Below the pieces are notes generated by a model. It saw only the letters and a list, made by a program, of their open reading frames with translations, was not told the DNA's origin and made no database searches. The translations under genes and the position numbers were made by a program. A DNA stretch of 64,000 nucleotides from Agarophyton chilense. Its lineage: Eukaryota > Rhodophyta > Florideophyceae > Gracilariales > Gracilariaceae. Numbering within the stretch: position 1 is the stretch's first letter; every line of letters starts with the position of its first letter. The stretch covers positions 124,001 to 188,000 of the forward strand of contig JARGXX010000025.1 in the NCBI GenBank assembly GCA_030374765.1, read 5' to 3'. Positions 1-10,486 of the stretch are shown here, one piece after another.

Positions 1-663
1 AAACCACCTCTTGTTAATGTAATAACCCCAGAGAAAAAAGATTTCCTCCCTATAACTATTGAGGAGCTCTTAAAGGCGCAGGTCGAAGACGAGTACAACA
101 AGAAAAAGGCCCACTCGGTAGGAACCTCTGGATGCTTATTCGACTACGACCGATTCGGACTACTGTGTCGACGCTCAACACTTGATGATGCACTCCAACG
201 GGTAGTACCAAGGTCAATGAGGACGCGATTCCTACACCTCGCCCATTTCCCTGGCTTGTCTGGTCACGCTGGAGGCCGACGAATGTACCAGACCCTAAGG
301 AAGTTGTTCTACTGGCCACTAATGGCGCAGGACCTATGGTAGACCCCACGGAACTGCACTTCGTGTGCACGAATCCGAGAATCTCGCGCCAACCATCAGG
401 CCAAATTGAAACTTTTCTACGCTGCAGGCCCGACGAAATTCGTCGCAATAGATATACTTGAAGCTTTGCCCAAGTCGTCCCATGGGAAACGGTTTGTCTT
501 GGTAATAACCGATAGGTTTACCAAACTTACCCGAGGCCTACCTCTAAGAAAGAGAACAGCCACGGATGTCGCCACCGTATTCTTCTCCTCCTGGGTATAT
601 CCCTATGGCATGCCACTCGACATATTTAGGGATAATGGCAGCCAGTTTGAATCCCAGTTGTTA
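1..663 (+). pseudogene. Ty3/gypsy integrase fragment
   Basis: One forward frame is open from base 1 except for a TAG at about 340-342. It encodes the integrase zinc-binding region (two His near 235-275 and a CTSC pair near 355) and then the start of the catalytic core. The first catalytic Asp lies in VAIDILE and the second in FRDNGSQF. The frame loses similarity at about 663, before the catalytic Glu, and runs into unrelated sequence. It is therefore a truncated pseudogene. It lies opposite in orientation to the gypsy element at 2.7-7.8 kb, so it is probably part of a different copy that extends left of the window. Confidence 0.8.
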
Positions 664-689
664 TCTATTAATCCGTCTGCGAGTCTACA

Positions 690-2330
690 ATAGTAATTAT
701 GCGGTGTAAGAGTCAATTTTTCTTGTATGCACTCCTCAGGGGAGCATATGGGAACACATTGAATCTTACAAATTTTACAGAATACAAGCATAAACCACGC
801 ACATTGCAAGCAAATAAGTACATACCCTAAAAGACCATTCTTTCACTTCGAATTTCTTTTCCATATTCAGATCATCTTGACATGACCTGTTAGGCACATC
901 AATTCTGGAACAAAAAGAATAAAACTCCTCGCAAACCTCTGGAATAGCAATAGAAAGCGGATTTTTCTTTTTTGTTCCATCACTTGTCCTCCATTTTTCA
1001 CGAAAAATGGGAGTTTCTGGTTGGGTACTGCTACAAATTCTGATAGAATATCTCCACTGCCGGTTCACTCAGAGAACAGACATTAACATTCGATATAATT
1101 CAGGCAGTTTCGCAACCATTGACACGATTTGAACTCGTGCCGGCATCGTAAGTTCGGAAAGACGTTTCATAAGAATTCTTCTCATGGCTGTTTTTACAAT
1201 CCTAATAAATCACATTCCTTTTTTTTTAGTTGTTCGGCTGTTTAAACAGATGCAAATATGAATCGGCAGAAACGATTCGATCAGCTGCGAACCAATTTTC
1301 AACAAGTCTCATTAAAAACAGCTGTTCCATGCGTATGTCCCGATTCAAAAGGTTCCACATTTGGTAGCGTAGCTCCCATCTTGATTTCTATTTTGAGAAT
1401 AATTCGACTGGTTCCGTAACACATTGTTTTTAACTCCCAACCGTTTTCTGGTTTCCTATCGAGAGCAGTGTAGTGTGAAAATCAAATTTCAATCCAGTTT
1501 CCTCCGAGTACACACCAACGTGGCATACTTCCATCCATGTAAAAAGTGTATGAAGCAATTATTAAAGCTTTTCGATTGTCATTTATAGCTTTTTCTAAGT
1601 CAAAAACGCATGACTACCTGGATTCTTCTGAATTTTGATCGTTTTCATAGCCATTGCAGACGATAAATTGCTGTATGTGTTCAAACCGATTGCGTGACTT
1701 GATCTTTCCGAGCAGCAGAGATTCAGTATATTTTAAGAACTTGCCTTTAGACCGAAGTGATCTTCTATTTGAAAATTGAAAGCGGGTCATTAATACCCTC
1801 AAACCGAAAAACTTCATAATTTCACTGCTTAAAGTCTGATTTACGCCTTTTCCTTCCAGTCGAGAGTTGGTAGATCGAACTATATTTTCCAAATGAGCTC
1901 CACGAAACATCCACATGAAGAAATCATATTGAGAGAGTCCCGAGGATGCATAAATGGCGGTGATAAAATCTCCAACAGGTCCCGTGCCTTTTCATTAATG
2001 GATTTGCCCTGGACCATTCAGATTCAAGAATACATTTTTTGTTGCCCATTTGATCGAAGGAACTTCCCAAAAGATGTCTTGCTTGTATCTGTCTGTCCCA
2101 GTAAGAGATCTCTACGGATTACCTGTGTGCCTATCATCGCCATCCGTGACAGTATGCTGCTCTTCATTGTTCCAAAATTCGCTAGTAATATCAGTACCAT
2201 TTACCTCCACGTTCGAATATACAGCTTTTTGAGCAGATTCCTGAACCTTGACATGGTCTCCGGGTTTGAAATTACAAAGTTTGAGAGTATATATCTTCTC
2301 GCGACCAGGTAGCTCGAAGTTCATGGTGAC
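690..2330 (-). pseudogene. PiggyBac-like transposase remnant
   Basis: Reverse-strand frames carry PiggyBac-type (DDE_Tnp_1_7) landmarks in the right order. Near 1900 is an ETN-like segment (IVRSTNSRL), followed by a EIMKFFGLRVLM block and an RNRFEHIQQF block near 1690. A YMDGSMPRW block near 1520 corresponds to the usual DESM catalytic segment, and a RKPENGWELKT block lies near 1450. A C-terminal helix (WSFRVCTYLLAMCVVYA) sits near 790-840. Stops and frame changes separate the blocks, so no intact protein is made. The match is by remembered family pattern. No terminal inverted repeats or TTAA duplications were established. Confidence 0.62.
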
Positions 2331-2723
2331 AAAAGTGTGTCTTCGTTTATTTCTAAAAACAACGTCAACTTTTGTAACAATTACGCTTGCGATTTTCGTC
2401 TTTCATAGCGTGCCAAAGAAGCTTTAACAGTTTCTCTCTGATATGATGGGACTTGCGCGGGTCTTTACTCTGTTTCCTACTACACGTCGGGGATTCATAG
2501 ATGATGACATATTAGATAAATCATGAAGAAATTGAGTGAAGGTGATATTGTTTACAGGTTGTGGACGATATTTCGTGATCTTTGAAGTTGACGCCAGAGA
2601 AGAAAAAAGTATTGACAACGCCTAGGCACGAAATTTTAAGGAAATTGACAAAGTTTACAAAAATGATCGATGTTGTAAATCTGGCCTCATATTAGGTCAA
2701 ACTGTAACTATTTGCGCTGAGTT
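2331..2723. other. No recognisable gene
   Basis: AT-rich spacer between the PiggyBac remnant and the degenerate gypsy reverse transcriptase. Only short chance reading frames are seen. It may hold decayed RNase H or integrase sequence of the neighbouring gypsy element, but I cannot recognise any. Confidence 0.4.
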
Positions 2724-3563
2724 TTAGTTATCCTGAGGGTCCGTAATCGCTTCCTTCAATCTTTGAAAGGCACTGTCACACGCTTCGTCCCACTTGTGTA
2801 TCCCGCTTTGTTCTTTGTGAGAGCAGTCATGCGCAGCAATAGCAGAAAAGTTCTGAATGAACCTCCTGCAGAAATGCACGAGTTCAATAAAGCTCCATGG
2901 TTCCGTCGACGTGGTTGGTAGAGGCCAGTGTCTCACAATCTCTGCTTTTTCTGGGTTAACTCGAATCCCAACTGCACCCACCAACAAACGAAGAAACTCC
3001 GTCTCTTGCTGCATGAAACTGCACTTCTTTGGAGACACGTAAAGTTCTTCTTCCCTCAACCGTGAAAAAACGTGTTCCAAATGTCGCAAATGGTTTGCCT
3101 CTGTCTTGTTGAATATGAGCAAGTCATCCATATAAACCAGCATAAGGACGTCAATACAATCGTAAAATAATTTGTTCATGAGGGTCTGAAATGTCGCACG
3201 AGCATTACACAACCCCACCGGCATGACGAGGTATTTGAATTGTCGGCATTTTGTATTGAAAGCCGTCTTATCGATATCTTCCGGTCGTACTCTAATTTGG
3301 TGGAATTCGATCTTAAGATCCAACTTTAAAAAGTATCGGGATTCCCCAAAACGATCAAACATCTCATTTGCACGCGGTAAGGGGGTGTTGTTTCGTTTTG
3401 TGATCTGATTTAGTGCACGATAATCGACGACAGCTCTCAATTTATCCTTGTTCTTCACAAAGAAGAGAGAGGCCCCGGAGCTCAACCAAATAATCCTTGT
3501 CTGCGACGAGCTCAGCTGGGGAGAGTTGATACAACGGTCAAAGAGGTGGTTTCGCTGTCCCAT
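2724..3563 (-). pseudogene. Reverse transcriptase of degenerate gypsy element
   Basis: A 279-codon frame covers most of a Ty3/gypsy reverse transcriptase. Visible motifs are FFVKNKDKLRAVVDYRALN near the start, FLKLDLKIEFHQIRV, the catalytic YMDD box (3123-3134), and the thumb and connection region ending at WDEACDSAFQRLKEAI, where RNase H normally begins. The frame then stops. The upstream protease frame overlaps by 26 bases in another register, so a frameshift separates them. The catalytic Asp pair is intact, but the protein is truncated and not expected to work. Confidence 0.82.
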
Positions 3564-4251
3564 CTATCTCAATAGCATTATCAAGTTCTCTTTTTGGGGG
3601 AACACACTCTGGTAAGTCATCTCGAAAGACCGTTTCATACTTCTCTACGAAGCGCTGACCTCTCACGCCCATTTTATCAAAGTCTTGCCGGTCCTCCGTC
3701 TTCCAAAAGTGATCAGAAGCGAAAAGCTGGAAAATTTTAATGTTCTTTCCCGTTCCCTTTCGCAGTATGCTGCGAAATTTCTTGACGCCAATATGATACA
3801 CACGACTATCCGTAGATCTCTGTCCGCGCACGATGTTCAGTGGAATTCCTTCAAAGATTACGAATGCAGATAAATAGTTCAAAACCGGGCTGTTCTCGAC
3901 ATGCCACGGCATACCTTGTAAAACATCGTAGCGACAGTCCGCCACAGCCCAGTTAGTATAATAGCGATGACTTCCAATCATACCCCCCGTGTCTAAGATG
4001 ATATCCAAGGCCTCCTCAACCGATCCCCGCTTAGAATGCGTGATAGTAACATTCGCATACTGGACGGAGAAGAATTTCGGGTTTCTACGCACGAAGTCTT
4101 TTGAGATGGTCTTGGTGTTGCAACCATCATCCTTCAAGATGCTGACAGTATTCCTGTAATATCCGCTCTGACGGAGAGAGCAGGTACCTGCGACAGTGTT
4201 CGGGGCTGCCGAATGGGTGCTTGCGGATAAGGGGAAGATGTGGTAGAACAC
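3538..4251 (-). pseudogene. Retropepsin-like protease region of gypsy element
   Basis: A 237-codon frame upstream of the RT carries a retroviral-type aspartic protease segment. SILKDDGCNTKTISKDF resembles the D-[ST]-G active-site loop, with DDG in place of the usual DTG or DSG. VLQGMPWHV further on fits the second half of the fold (the usual LGMPWL-type motif). It ends in the pre-RT stretch IEIDGTAKPPL, after which RT continues in another frame. The altered active-site loop and the frameshift suggest decay. Confidence 0.62.
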
Positions 4252-4254
4252 AAC

Positions 4255-4386
4255 ACTAGCGAGCTAAAATTGGGGCTGTAAGGCCCCACTAGCGAGCTAA
4301 AATGGGGTTTGTAAGGCCCCACTAGCAAGCTAAAATGGGGGTTGTAAGGTCCCACTAGCGAGCTATAATGGGGGTTGTAAGGCCCC
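4255..4386. repeat. 33-bp tandem repeat, four copies
   Basis: Units start at 4255, 4288, 4321 and 4354 and share the core ACTAGCGAGCTAAAAT followed by a G run, GTAAGG and CCCC. The unit length is a multiple of three, so the minus strand reads an 11-residue periodic peptide (GPY-x-PHFSSLV) just upstream of the protease frame. A partial fifth unit follows at 4387. It lies in the gag-protease interval of the decayed gypsy element. Confidence 0.9.
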
Positions 4387-5340
4387 ACTCGCCAATGAGG
4401 GTGGCTGGTACTATGGAACGGACAACTACTTGTTGTAGCTTGTCCGGATCTCCGGTTAAGGAATCCTGAACAAGCAACAAGTCAGTTGTGAACCAGTTTG
4501 TTGTTTCCTTTACTTTGGAGTCGGCGCTCCCCTCTGTGCCTTAAGTTCTGTGCACCGGGGTGAGCGCCGCACATAATAATATCTAGATATAAACTTGGTT
4601 AGCCGATTAAACCCTCTACAGTACGGGATAGCTAGCTCTAGATTGGCGTCTGCCTACGAAGGGTAAGCCTGAATGCCACGTGGCTATCCACTATATGCCC
4701 CGTGGCCAATCCGGTATTTCCTTACAAAGAGTCGAATCGGATGCGCCGTTGCAGACAGAGATCCCACGTGTAAAATACCACCTCACGGACTATCTGCGGG
4801 GTGCCACTCCATAACTTCATCCTAGCCGTTGCACTCACTTATTAGTATCATTATACTTAGCCAAAAAAATTCCCATCGGCATTCCGACAGTGCAGAATAC
4901 TACAATTCCCTAACACTTTCCCTTCGAACACAATGAGCTCATGGACTGGTAAAAGGCCATCAGTCCTACATTTCAAAGAACTTACTTCAGGGGATAGTAT
5001 CGGTGACTGGGAAGGGGTACACTAGTTTTCAAAAGGTTTCTCTGGAGCGATGTTATTGTAATCAGAAGGACCTTTGAGTTTTCTGCATCATTCATCCCCT
5101 CATAGTTGACATCTCCGTCATCTCTCTGACCAACAGTAACATTGTTTGAAACAGGTTTTCGTCCGTAGTGTTTCTAGGGGCGACAGCCCGGCTTTTGGCA
5201 CCTAAAGAAAGCGTTACTGCGACGGTCTTTCTCACGTTAACAAGGACAGGTCCCCATCTCCCTTTACGGTACTCTGTGGTTCCAATTTCGATTAGAGTTA
5301 CAGCTTCCCCACAAATACTCGTTCCACTACCTCTTAGCTC
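4387..5340. other. Decayed gag-to-protease interval
   Basis: There is no open frame of note. A GC-rich imperfect stem is visible near 4512-4572 (GGCGCTCCCC pairing with GGGGTGAGCGCC). By position this should be the C-terminal gag region of the minus-strand gypsy element, but no zinc knuckle could be recognised. Confidence 0.4.
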
Positions 5341-5751
5341 TTACATTCGCCCAGCAGCGAAAAGAGCACTGCCGACTCGAAGAGCAATTCTGCTGGCCTC
5401 TTCAAACGTTACAGCAGTCGAATTCATAACTTCAATGCAGATCTCCGCCCTCAGCCCTGTGCAAAAGTTATCCCACTTCTCCCCATTAGTGATTTCTGGG
5501 AAAGTGAGAACAATATTGCGAAAATCAGAGATATATTTCGCCACTGATGAGATTTGCGTAAGCTTACGGAGTTTATCCCGAGCTCTGCACACGTGATCCT
5601 CAGGCACAAATTCTGCAACGACAGCCTGGTTGAACGCATCCAAAGTTATTGGAATTTGACCACCTTGTACTATAGTATACCACTATACCGCAGCAGTACC
5701 TGTCAGAAAGGTAGATGCGTACATTATACGATTTGCATCACCCATAGGAGC

Positions 5752-5756
5752 ATTCG
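5752..5756. repeat. Target-site duplication ATTCG (left copy; right copy 6620-6624)
   Basis: ATTCG occurs immediately before the TG at 5757 and immediately after the CA at 6618-6619. A perfect 5-bp duplication is the usual footprint of Ty3/gypsy integration. Confidence 0.88.
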
Positions 5757-6619
5757 TGTAGGACAATTCCCCCAAGGGGGAAAACCTACGAAGACGCCCG
5801 GATCTTCCTCTCACGAGGTAACCGGCGCGGTAGAGCCCTCCCAGGGATCGGCGCGCAATGCCGGGTGTAAGCCGGAGCCGAACCGTCGCGACGGGCGCAG
5901 GGAGGCTGGAAGAAGCCGAGGATATCCGCTGAAGCGGTGCTTGCGTATCCTCTGAGGAGGCAAAACCCACGAGAGTGGCCAGCACGACAGGTGTCAGTGC
6001 GAGCCGCAAGAGCGGGAATTGCCCAATGAAGGGGAGGAAAAGGGGAGGAAAATGGGAACGGAGGCAAGAGGGCAAGGTTGACCACGAGTCGCAAGAGGGA
6101 ACTCGGGAATAGCCGGCACTGCCGGGTGTAGCAAACCGTATACACGGGCGGAACCACGAAAGTGGGAATAGATACCCAACATACGAAGGCTGCTTGAAAG
6201 TCCAAGGGGGTTGGGAAGCCATGCACCACGGGAAATCCCTCCGTAAGGAGTTGTATATCCGCACAGGCGGTTCGACCCAGAGCCAAGATCTGGAAGACCA
6301 AGATCACCGTTGTTGGGAATACTTTACTGGACCGGCGGCCGCGAGGCCGGCGGCCTAAGTACTGTAGTCACCGTAGAATAGAATAAATAAAGTCTATCCT
6401 AAATAGCTAAATGTCCGTCTAACAAAGGGGCCAATCTGGCGGCCACGTGTCGCGCGGGCGCTGCGGCCACGCGTATGGCACCCGGTCCCGCCGGTGCATC
6501 ACCGGCGTTCCGGCCATCGCCGTGAAACGGATTACTCCTACTCATAACGAGGTTGCACGCCGGAGGCTCCGGAAAAAACTTAAGTCCCCAAAAACCTCCC
6601 TGGAGGACGTTGCTCTTCA
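5757..6619 (+). mobile_element. Solo LTR, 863 bp, inserted in gypsy gag
   Basis: It begins TGTAGGACAATTCCCC and ends GTTGCTCTTCA, obeying the TG...CA rule, and is flanked by ATTCG on both sides. Its 5' part (GAAGACGCCCGGATCTTCC) and its 3' part (CCTAAGTACTGTAG, then AATAAA at 6382-6387) closely match the reverse complement of the solo LTR at 56497-57332, so they are one family. The long reverse frames over 5683-6307 fall inside it and are not genes. A GC-rich palindrome (GGCGGCCGCGAGGCCGGCGGCC) lies near 6334-6355. Confidence 0.88.
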
Positions 6620-7765
6620 ATTCGGATTGGCCAACTGCATCATGGATAGATACGGTTAAATCTTTTAGAACGTCTTGTTTACGTTAAGAAATTCTCGAGT
6701 TCCATCGAACGGGCCGGGCTTCTTCGGCTTAAGATGGATTGACCCAACTCCTCTTACGGCCGCCATTTTGTAAATAATGAACAAAAAGAACGTGTTGGGG
6801 TTGAAACCTCGCGATACTACCAGTGAAACAAACTTTAGTCTCTGGGTGTCGATCCGAAATTCCCCTTCCCGAACAAACGTAAATGATCCTTTTGAAGGGG
6901 CCTCGTCAGTCTTTTCATAGCTTACGACTAGAATTATAATTAAACGATCGGGCCCTTTCCACAATGGACGTTTTTCAATCCGCGGGGAATCTTGACTCGA
7001 ACCGAACTGTCCGGATGCGGCCCAACAACAAAGGTTTTGTCTCGTAGATTGAGAGCAATTTCGCACGTTTTGTCTTACCTAAAAAGAGTTCTAAACCGAA
7101 ACTCTTCGATTTAACACAGAATCGAAGAATTTAAGTGCTGAAAAGTTGCTCTAACGTGCTCGTTGAATTGTACTGGTTACGAAACGTGAGACCAGTCACC
7201 ATTATTCAGTAGTTTTGTGAATTCAATGAATTGCATATTGGAACGCCCGAATACTGGAACATCCTTCGAACATAATTGCCAGAAAGCATCTCTTTCTACC
7301 ATGTTTTAATGTTTTTGACGTCGTAAACAATATACGTTTTGAACTTGTACTTGGTCTTAAGACCTATACCGACGGACCAATTTACGGAAACGTAGTGAAA
7401 CATTGTGTGGCAGCATGTGGAACTCAGATAGTGTAAAGTTGGCCATATGATGAATGGCTCTCAAACAACTGCACTCGTGTGGCAATCGGGCAGCCGCCGT
7501 CATCATCCAAGTCGGTGTCGTGCCGGGTAGGGCTGTAACGATTGAGTTCTGTAAATCGCGTTGCTGAAACTTCGGCAAGTTGTGTTTGTGCGTTAACTGC
7601 TTGTGTAAAAGATACTGGTTGGTTGACCGTAATTGGGGTGTTTACATTAGGGGAGAGAGGCTGTGTTTGGTCAGTTATGGTCATCTTGGTGGTGACTGGT
7701 GCAGGGATGTTGAGAGGGGAACTGAATTGGGCTTCATTTTTGGAAGTGGCCGTCTCGGTTGCCAT

Positions 7766-8537
7766 GACGCATTGAGTTTGCGTAATGACAGAGTGCGCGT
7801 GAAATGACAGAAAGACAACCCATTGTTGCTGTCTTTCTGTCATTGATTGACAGTTTGGAGTTATTGGCTGTAACAAAAAATGTTTTTGTAGACTACAGTA
7901 CAAAGATCTGTATGAAGCACAGCAGTTGGCCTAATGTCTTCAGACTGCCGTTCTCGGTACATTACGTTGACTGCTCCACAATAGCCCGTGCGCCTTAGTG
8001 GCCTTGCGGGGAAGATGGAAGATGGAAGATACCCCAGACCCCAGAGGCGACGGCCGAGGGGCCACAGTGCTCTTGGGTTTTGTATCTATCACGCGCACTG
8101 TAGTGACTTGTTGTACACTTCGTCATTCCCCAAGGAAGGTTCTTGCTAATGTGTCCAAAATTGGGGCTTCTTGCTTACTAATTCTATGCCGCTGCCATGC
8201 GCGATAAGGGTTTCGTGACTATTTTACGAATGGGACATACAGATGAACAATGATAGATCGCTGCGTCTACGTAATGACAGGACCAGGACATGCACCACAG
8301 GAAGGAATGACTTGGGACATGGCCCGCACAAGGAATCTGTTCATCAACGATGATAAGGTCATGTTGATTACGCAAAGTCGACACCTCGGAAATGGATTCC
8401 GAGTCCACAGTCGCAACATGCTCTCCGGGCCGCGCAGGGCCCTAGGGGCTACAATAGATTTACCAAACTCATAAGCACATACTCACTCTGGCACCTCGAG
8501 CACGCGCTTTGTTGCGACTCCCATGGTGCTTTAAAGG
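7766..8537. other. Intergenic, upstream of the GH16 gene
   Basis: It should include the 5' UTR or LTR of the decayed gypsy element and the promoter of the hydrolase. A short inverted repeat of GACAGAAAGACAAC and its complement is visible at 7805-7845 (a TGACAGAAAGACA / TGTCTTTCTGTCA pair). No LTR ends and no TATA box could be fixed with confidence. Confidence 0.35.
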
Positions 8538-9419
8538 ATGACTTCCCTTAACCTGCTCAGCTTATCGACCGGGGAGGAGACGCCGTTGGTCTGCTGGTTT
8601 TTGCCGCTTTCTTACCGCTGGCAAGGAATGTTTCGCGCCGTGCGAGAGCCGCTCAAGACGCCTCCGCGGATCAATCCCGGTCGAGGACATGAATGGGCTC
8701 AAGATTGGGAAATGTCGGACGAATTTGAATCTGTGCCAATGCTGAATACGTGGAAAAGGCGACACAGGTGGGAAATTGGACATCCTCAATGGTTAGGAAG
8801 GAAGCCATCGTTTTTCAAAGCTGAAAACGTTGAAGTACGAAATGGAAGGATGCTGATTCACGCGCGAGAAGACACAGCACCACCAGGATATCCTGCGGGA
8901 TATGGCAAGTTCTCGTCAGCGTTTGTACGCACGAAGAAAACGCGGTTGTACGGATACTTTGAAATCTACTGCACGCTGATGGACAGTAGGATGTCGAGCG
9001 CTTTTTGGCTGGCCAGAAACACGCCGCAGCTATGGACGGAGATTGACGTATTTGAATATTCGACATCAGACAAGAGACGTGGAACGCCGTACAGTCATCT
9101 ATTCAACACAAACTATCACATCCACCGACACCCACACGGCATCAAGTACAATGACCCTGGGGTGTATGACGCCAAACGCGACCTGAGCAAACAACCAATC
9201 AAGGCTGCTCTAGACTGGCGCGAGGACAGGATCGTATGGTACTTGGATGACAAAGAGGTGCGCCGGGAGAAAAACAGGCATCATCATCAACCGCTTCACG
9301 TACAACTTGACTCGGAATCTTTCCCGAATTGGTTCGGGCTTCCTGAGACTGGAGGACCGCACAAGAACAACCTTCCAAATGCATTTCAGATTCATTATGT
9401 GCGCACGTGGTATAGGTAA
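8538..9419 (+). CDS. Glycoside hydrolase family 16 protein (beta-bulge type)
   Basis: A 293-codon frame encodes a GH16 concanavalin-like glucanase/galactanase. The active site is ExDxxE: Glu168, Asp170 and Glu173 in TEIDVFEYS, preceded by the conserved SSAFWLA strand. The extra residue between the acids marks the beta-bulge group (laminarinases, agarases, carrageenases, porphyranases), not the lichenase/xyloglucan group. Other family marks are W-EMSDEFE near residue 55, KFSSAFVRTKK near 120 and RIVWYLDDKEVRR near 225. These enzymes cleave beta-linked galactans or glucans by a retaining mechanism. In a red alga the likely role is remodelling the cell-wall galactan, but substrate cannot be told from sequence. 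The start is uncertain: a second Met at residue 31 is also possible, and no clear signal peptide is seen from the first. It may have an unrecognised 5' exon. Confidence 0.85.
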   Translation: MTSLNLLSLSTGEETPLVCWFLPLSYRWQGMFRAVREPLKTPPRINPGRGHEWAQDWEMSDEFESVPMLNTWKRRHRWEIGHPQWLGRKPSFFKAENVEVRNGRMLIHAREDTAPPGYPAGYGKFSSAFVRTKKTRLYGYFEIYCTLMDSRMSSAFWLARNTPQLWTEIDVFEYSTSDKRRGTPYSHLFNTNYHIHRHPHGIKYNDPGVYDAKRDLSKQPIKAALDWREDRIVWYLDDKEVRREKNRHHHQPLHVQLDSESFPNWFGLPETGGPHKNNLPNAFQIHYVRTWYR

Positions 9420-9578
9420 GTTATTTGTATACACGATTGAAAACTTGCGGCGACTTTTGAACACATGACAATTCGTTGCGGATTCTGACGAATGGTGGAT
9501 GTATTTTGCGCGTTGGAGCGGGGCGCGACAGAAAACCGATGTTCTCCTAGGTGGCAGAGTCGGGATGTTTCGGCACGA

Positions 9579-10286
9579 TCAAAGAAGCTTCAACTTTGAA
9601 GTGACCTTATTGACCTGAGTGACAGGGCCCGGACCAACGGCTAGAACAGTCATAGTTCCCTGCAAACGCATTTTCGAGAGAGAGAGCCAGTAAGCCAAGG
9701 CATGCAAAAAGACAACAAGTAAAGTAAAAAAGAAGCGATTGAAAGTGATTCAACTTACGGCGGCGATCTGAGTTCTGCCGGCGTCGAAGACCATATAAGT
9801 GGGCAAGGCCAGACGTGCGGCATGAGATTTCAAGCACTGCGCCTCGGCGTAAGAGCGGATTTGAACGGCGATTTTCGGCTGGGCGTTGCGCTCCCAGGTG
9901 CGTAGGGCGGCCGGGGCGCGGCGGGCGGCGGTCTTGTAAGCGCCAAGAGTGGCGTGGCCGACCTGAGCGGCGATCTTTCCCTTTTGCATTTTGAGGTCTG
10001 TGCGGACGCACAGAACGAGCTTGTGCTGCTCGGCGGCAGCGCTGTGGGCGTCTTGGTACTGATCGTCGTCGTCGTCTTCGTCGTCGTCTTCGTCGTCGTC
10101 TTCGTCGCTGTCGAAGGCGAGGAAGGTGGGGCGGCGGCGCAGGACGCGGCTGGTGAGAAGCCCCAGAAGGAATCCGGTGGCGAGGCCAACTGCGCCAGCG
10201 GTGCCGTCGCGGGCGCTGAGGTCGGACGGCAGCACCATGGCGGCGCGGTGAGGCGGCAGGACGGGGGCGGAGACGGTGCAGCGCAA
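9579..10286 (-). CDS. PTH2: Peptidyl-tRNA hydrolase 2 (two exons)
   Basis: Exon 1 is 10286-9759 and exon 2 is 9659-9579, joined across a 99-nt intron in phase 0 to give 202 residues. The Pth2 core is clear: KLVLCVRTDLKMQKGKIAAQVGHA, then PKIAVQ, LPTYMVFDAGRTQIAA at the exon end, and GTMTVLAVGPGP in exon 2, which completes the family C-terminus. The enzyme frees tRNA from peptidyl-tRNA that has dropped off ribosomes. The N-terminus has a hydrophobic segment (GAVGLATGFLLGLL), as in membrane-anchored PTRH2 of animals, then an Asp/Glu run coded by a GTCGTCTTC-type microsatellite. An alternative Met at 10238 is the better match to family length. It is divergent from the fusion gene next door. Confidence 0.9.
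9660..9758 (-). other. Intron of PTH2 (99 nt)
   Basis: On the minus strand the donor is GCC|GTAAGTTG at 9758 and the acceptor is TTTGCAG|GG at 9660. Splicing restores the conserved TQIAAGTMTVLAVGPGP segment. Reading through gives a stop three codons into the intron, which removes the last catalytic-fold strand. Confidence 0.93.
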
Positions 10287-10486
10287 CGCGACAAGCCGCG
10301 GCGCGAGAGGGTGCGTGAGGAACTCTGAAACGAAAGGCAGTGGGAAGCCACACGTGTGCGCGGTGGAGCACCGCGCGCCGCTGGTCAGCAGTGAGCATTG
10401 GTCACCGGGGGCAAGAACGCAAGAGCGCGTGTTGCGATGGGGCGCAAAACGCGATTGCGCGTCGCGGCATTCGCGCCGCTGCGTCG
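10287..10486. promoter_or_regulatory. Divergent intergenic region between PTH2 and the fusion gene
   Basis: About 200 bases (250 if PTH2 starts at 10238) separate two head-to-head genes, so they may share a bidirectional promoter. The region is GC-rich with no TATA box that I can see. Open frame upstream of 10487 has no matching family sequence, so it is treated as non-coding. Confidence 0.4.

Larger units (their letters stand above)
2724..7765 (-). mobile_element. Degenerate Ty3/gypsy retrotransposon (gag-PR-RT)
   Basis: On the minus strand the order gag (7765 to 5341), aspartic protease (4251 to 3538), reverse transcriptase (3563 to 2724) matches Ty3/gypsy elements. The copy is decayed: gag has several stops, protease and RT are in different frames, and sequence stops at the start of RNase H. 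RNase H and integrase are missing. An 863-bp solo LTR splits gag. No LTR pair belonging to this copy was recognised. It is unlike the intact gypsy elements at 21-38.6 kb in protein sequence. Confidence 0.75.
5341..7765 (-). pseudogene. gag of degenerate gypsy element, split by a solo LTR
   Basis: Minus-strand reading starts at an ATG at 7765 with a Thr/Pro/Gln-rich N-terminus. The same frame continues, with stops, to a PGPFDGTREFLNV motif near 6690, typical of the start of retrotransposon gag. After the solo LTR (5757-6619) is removed, reading resumes through TFLTGTAAV, then a DAFNQAVVAEFVPED / LRKLTQISSVAKYISDF block at 5643-5450, which is the conserved Retrotrans_gag core. At least one in-frame stop falls inside the core, so the gene is dead. 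The way the frame rejoins across the insertion supports the solo-LTR call. Confidence 0.72.

Noticed and set aside
6245-6270. GGTTCGACCC as a tRNA gene B box
   Set aside because: No A box, acceptor stem or anticodon arm can be folded around it; it lies within the solo LTR.
5683-6307. 193- and 173-codon minus-strand ORFs
   Set aside because: They lie wholly inside the 863-bp solo LTR and show only Pro/Ser/Arg low complexity.
8575-8632. Hydrophobic stretch (VGLLVFAAFLPLA) in another frame upstream of GH16, a possible signal peptide
   Set aside because: That frame has a stop just before it and no ATG; it would need an unseen upstream exon and a frame-changing splice.
10340-10486. Upstream in-frame start for the fusion protein
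   Set aside because: The extra 49 residues have no family similarity, lie in the divergent promoter, and the Rossmann strand starts soon after 10487.
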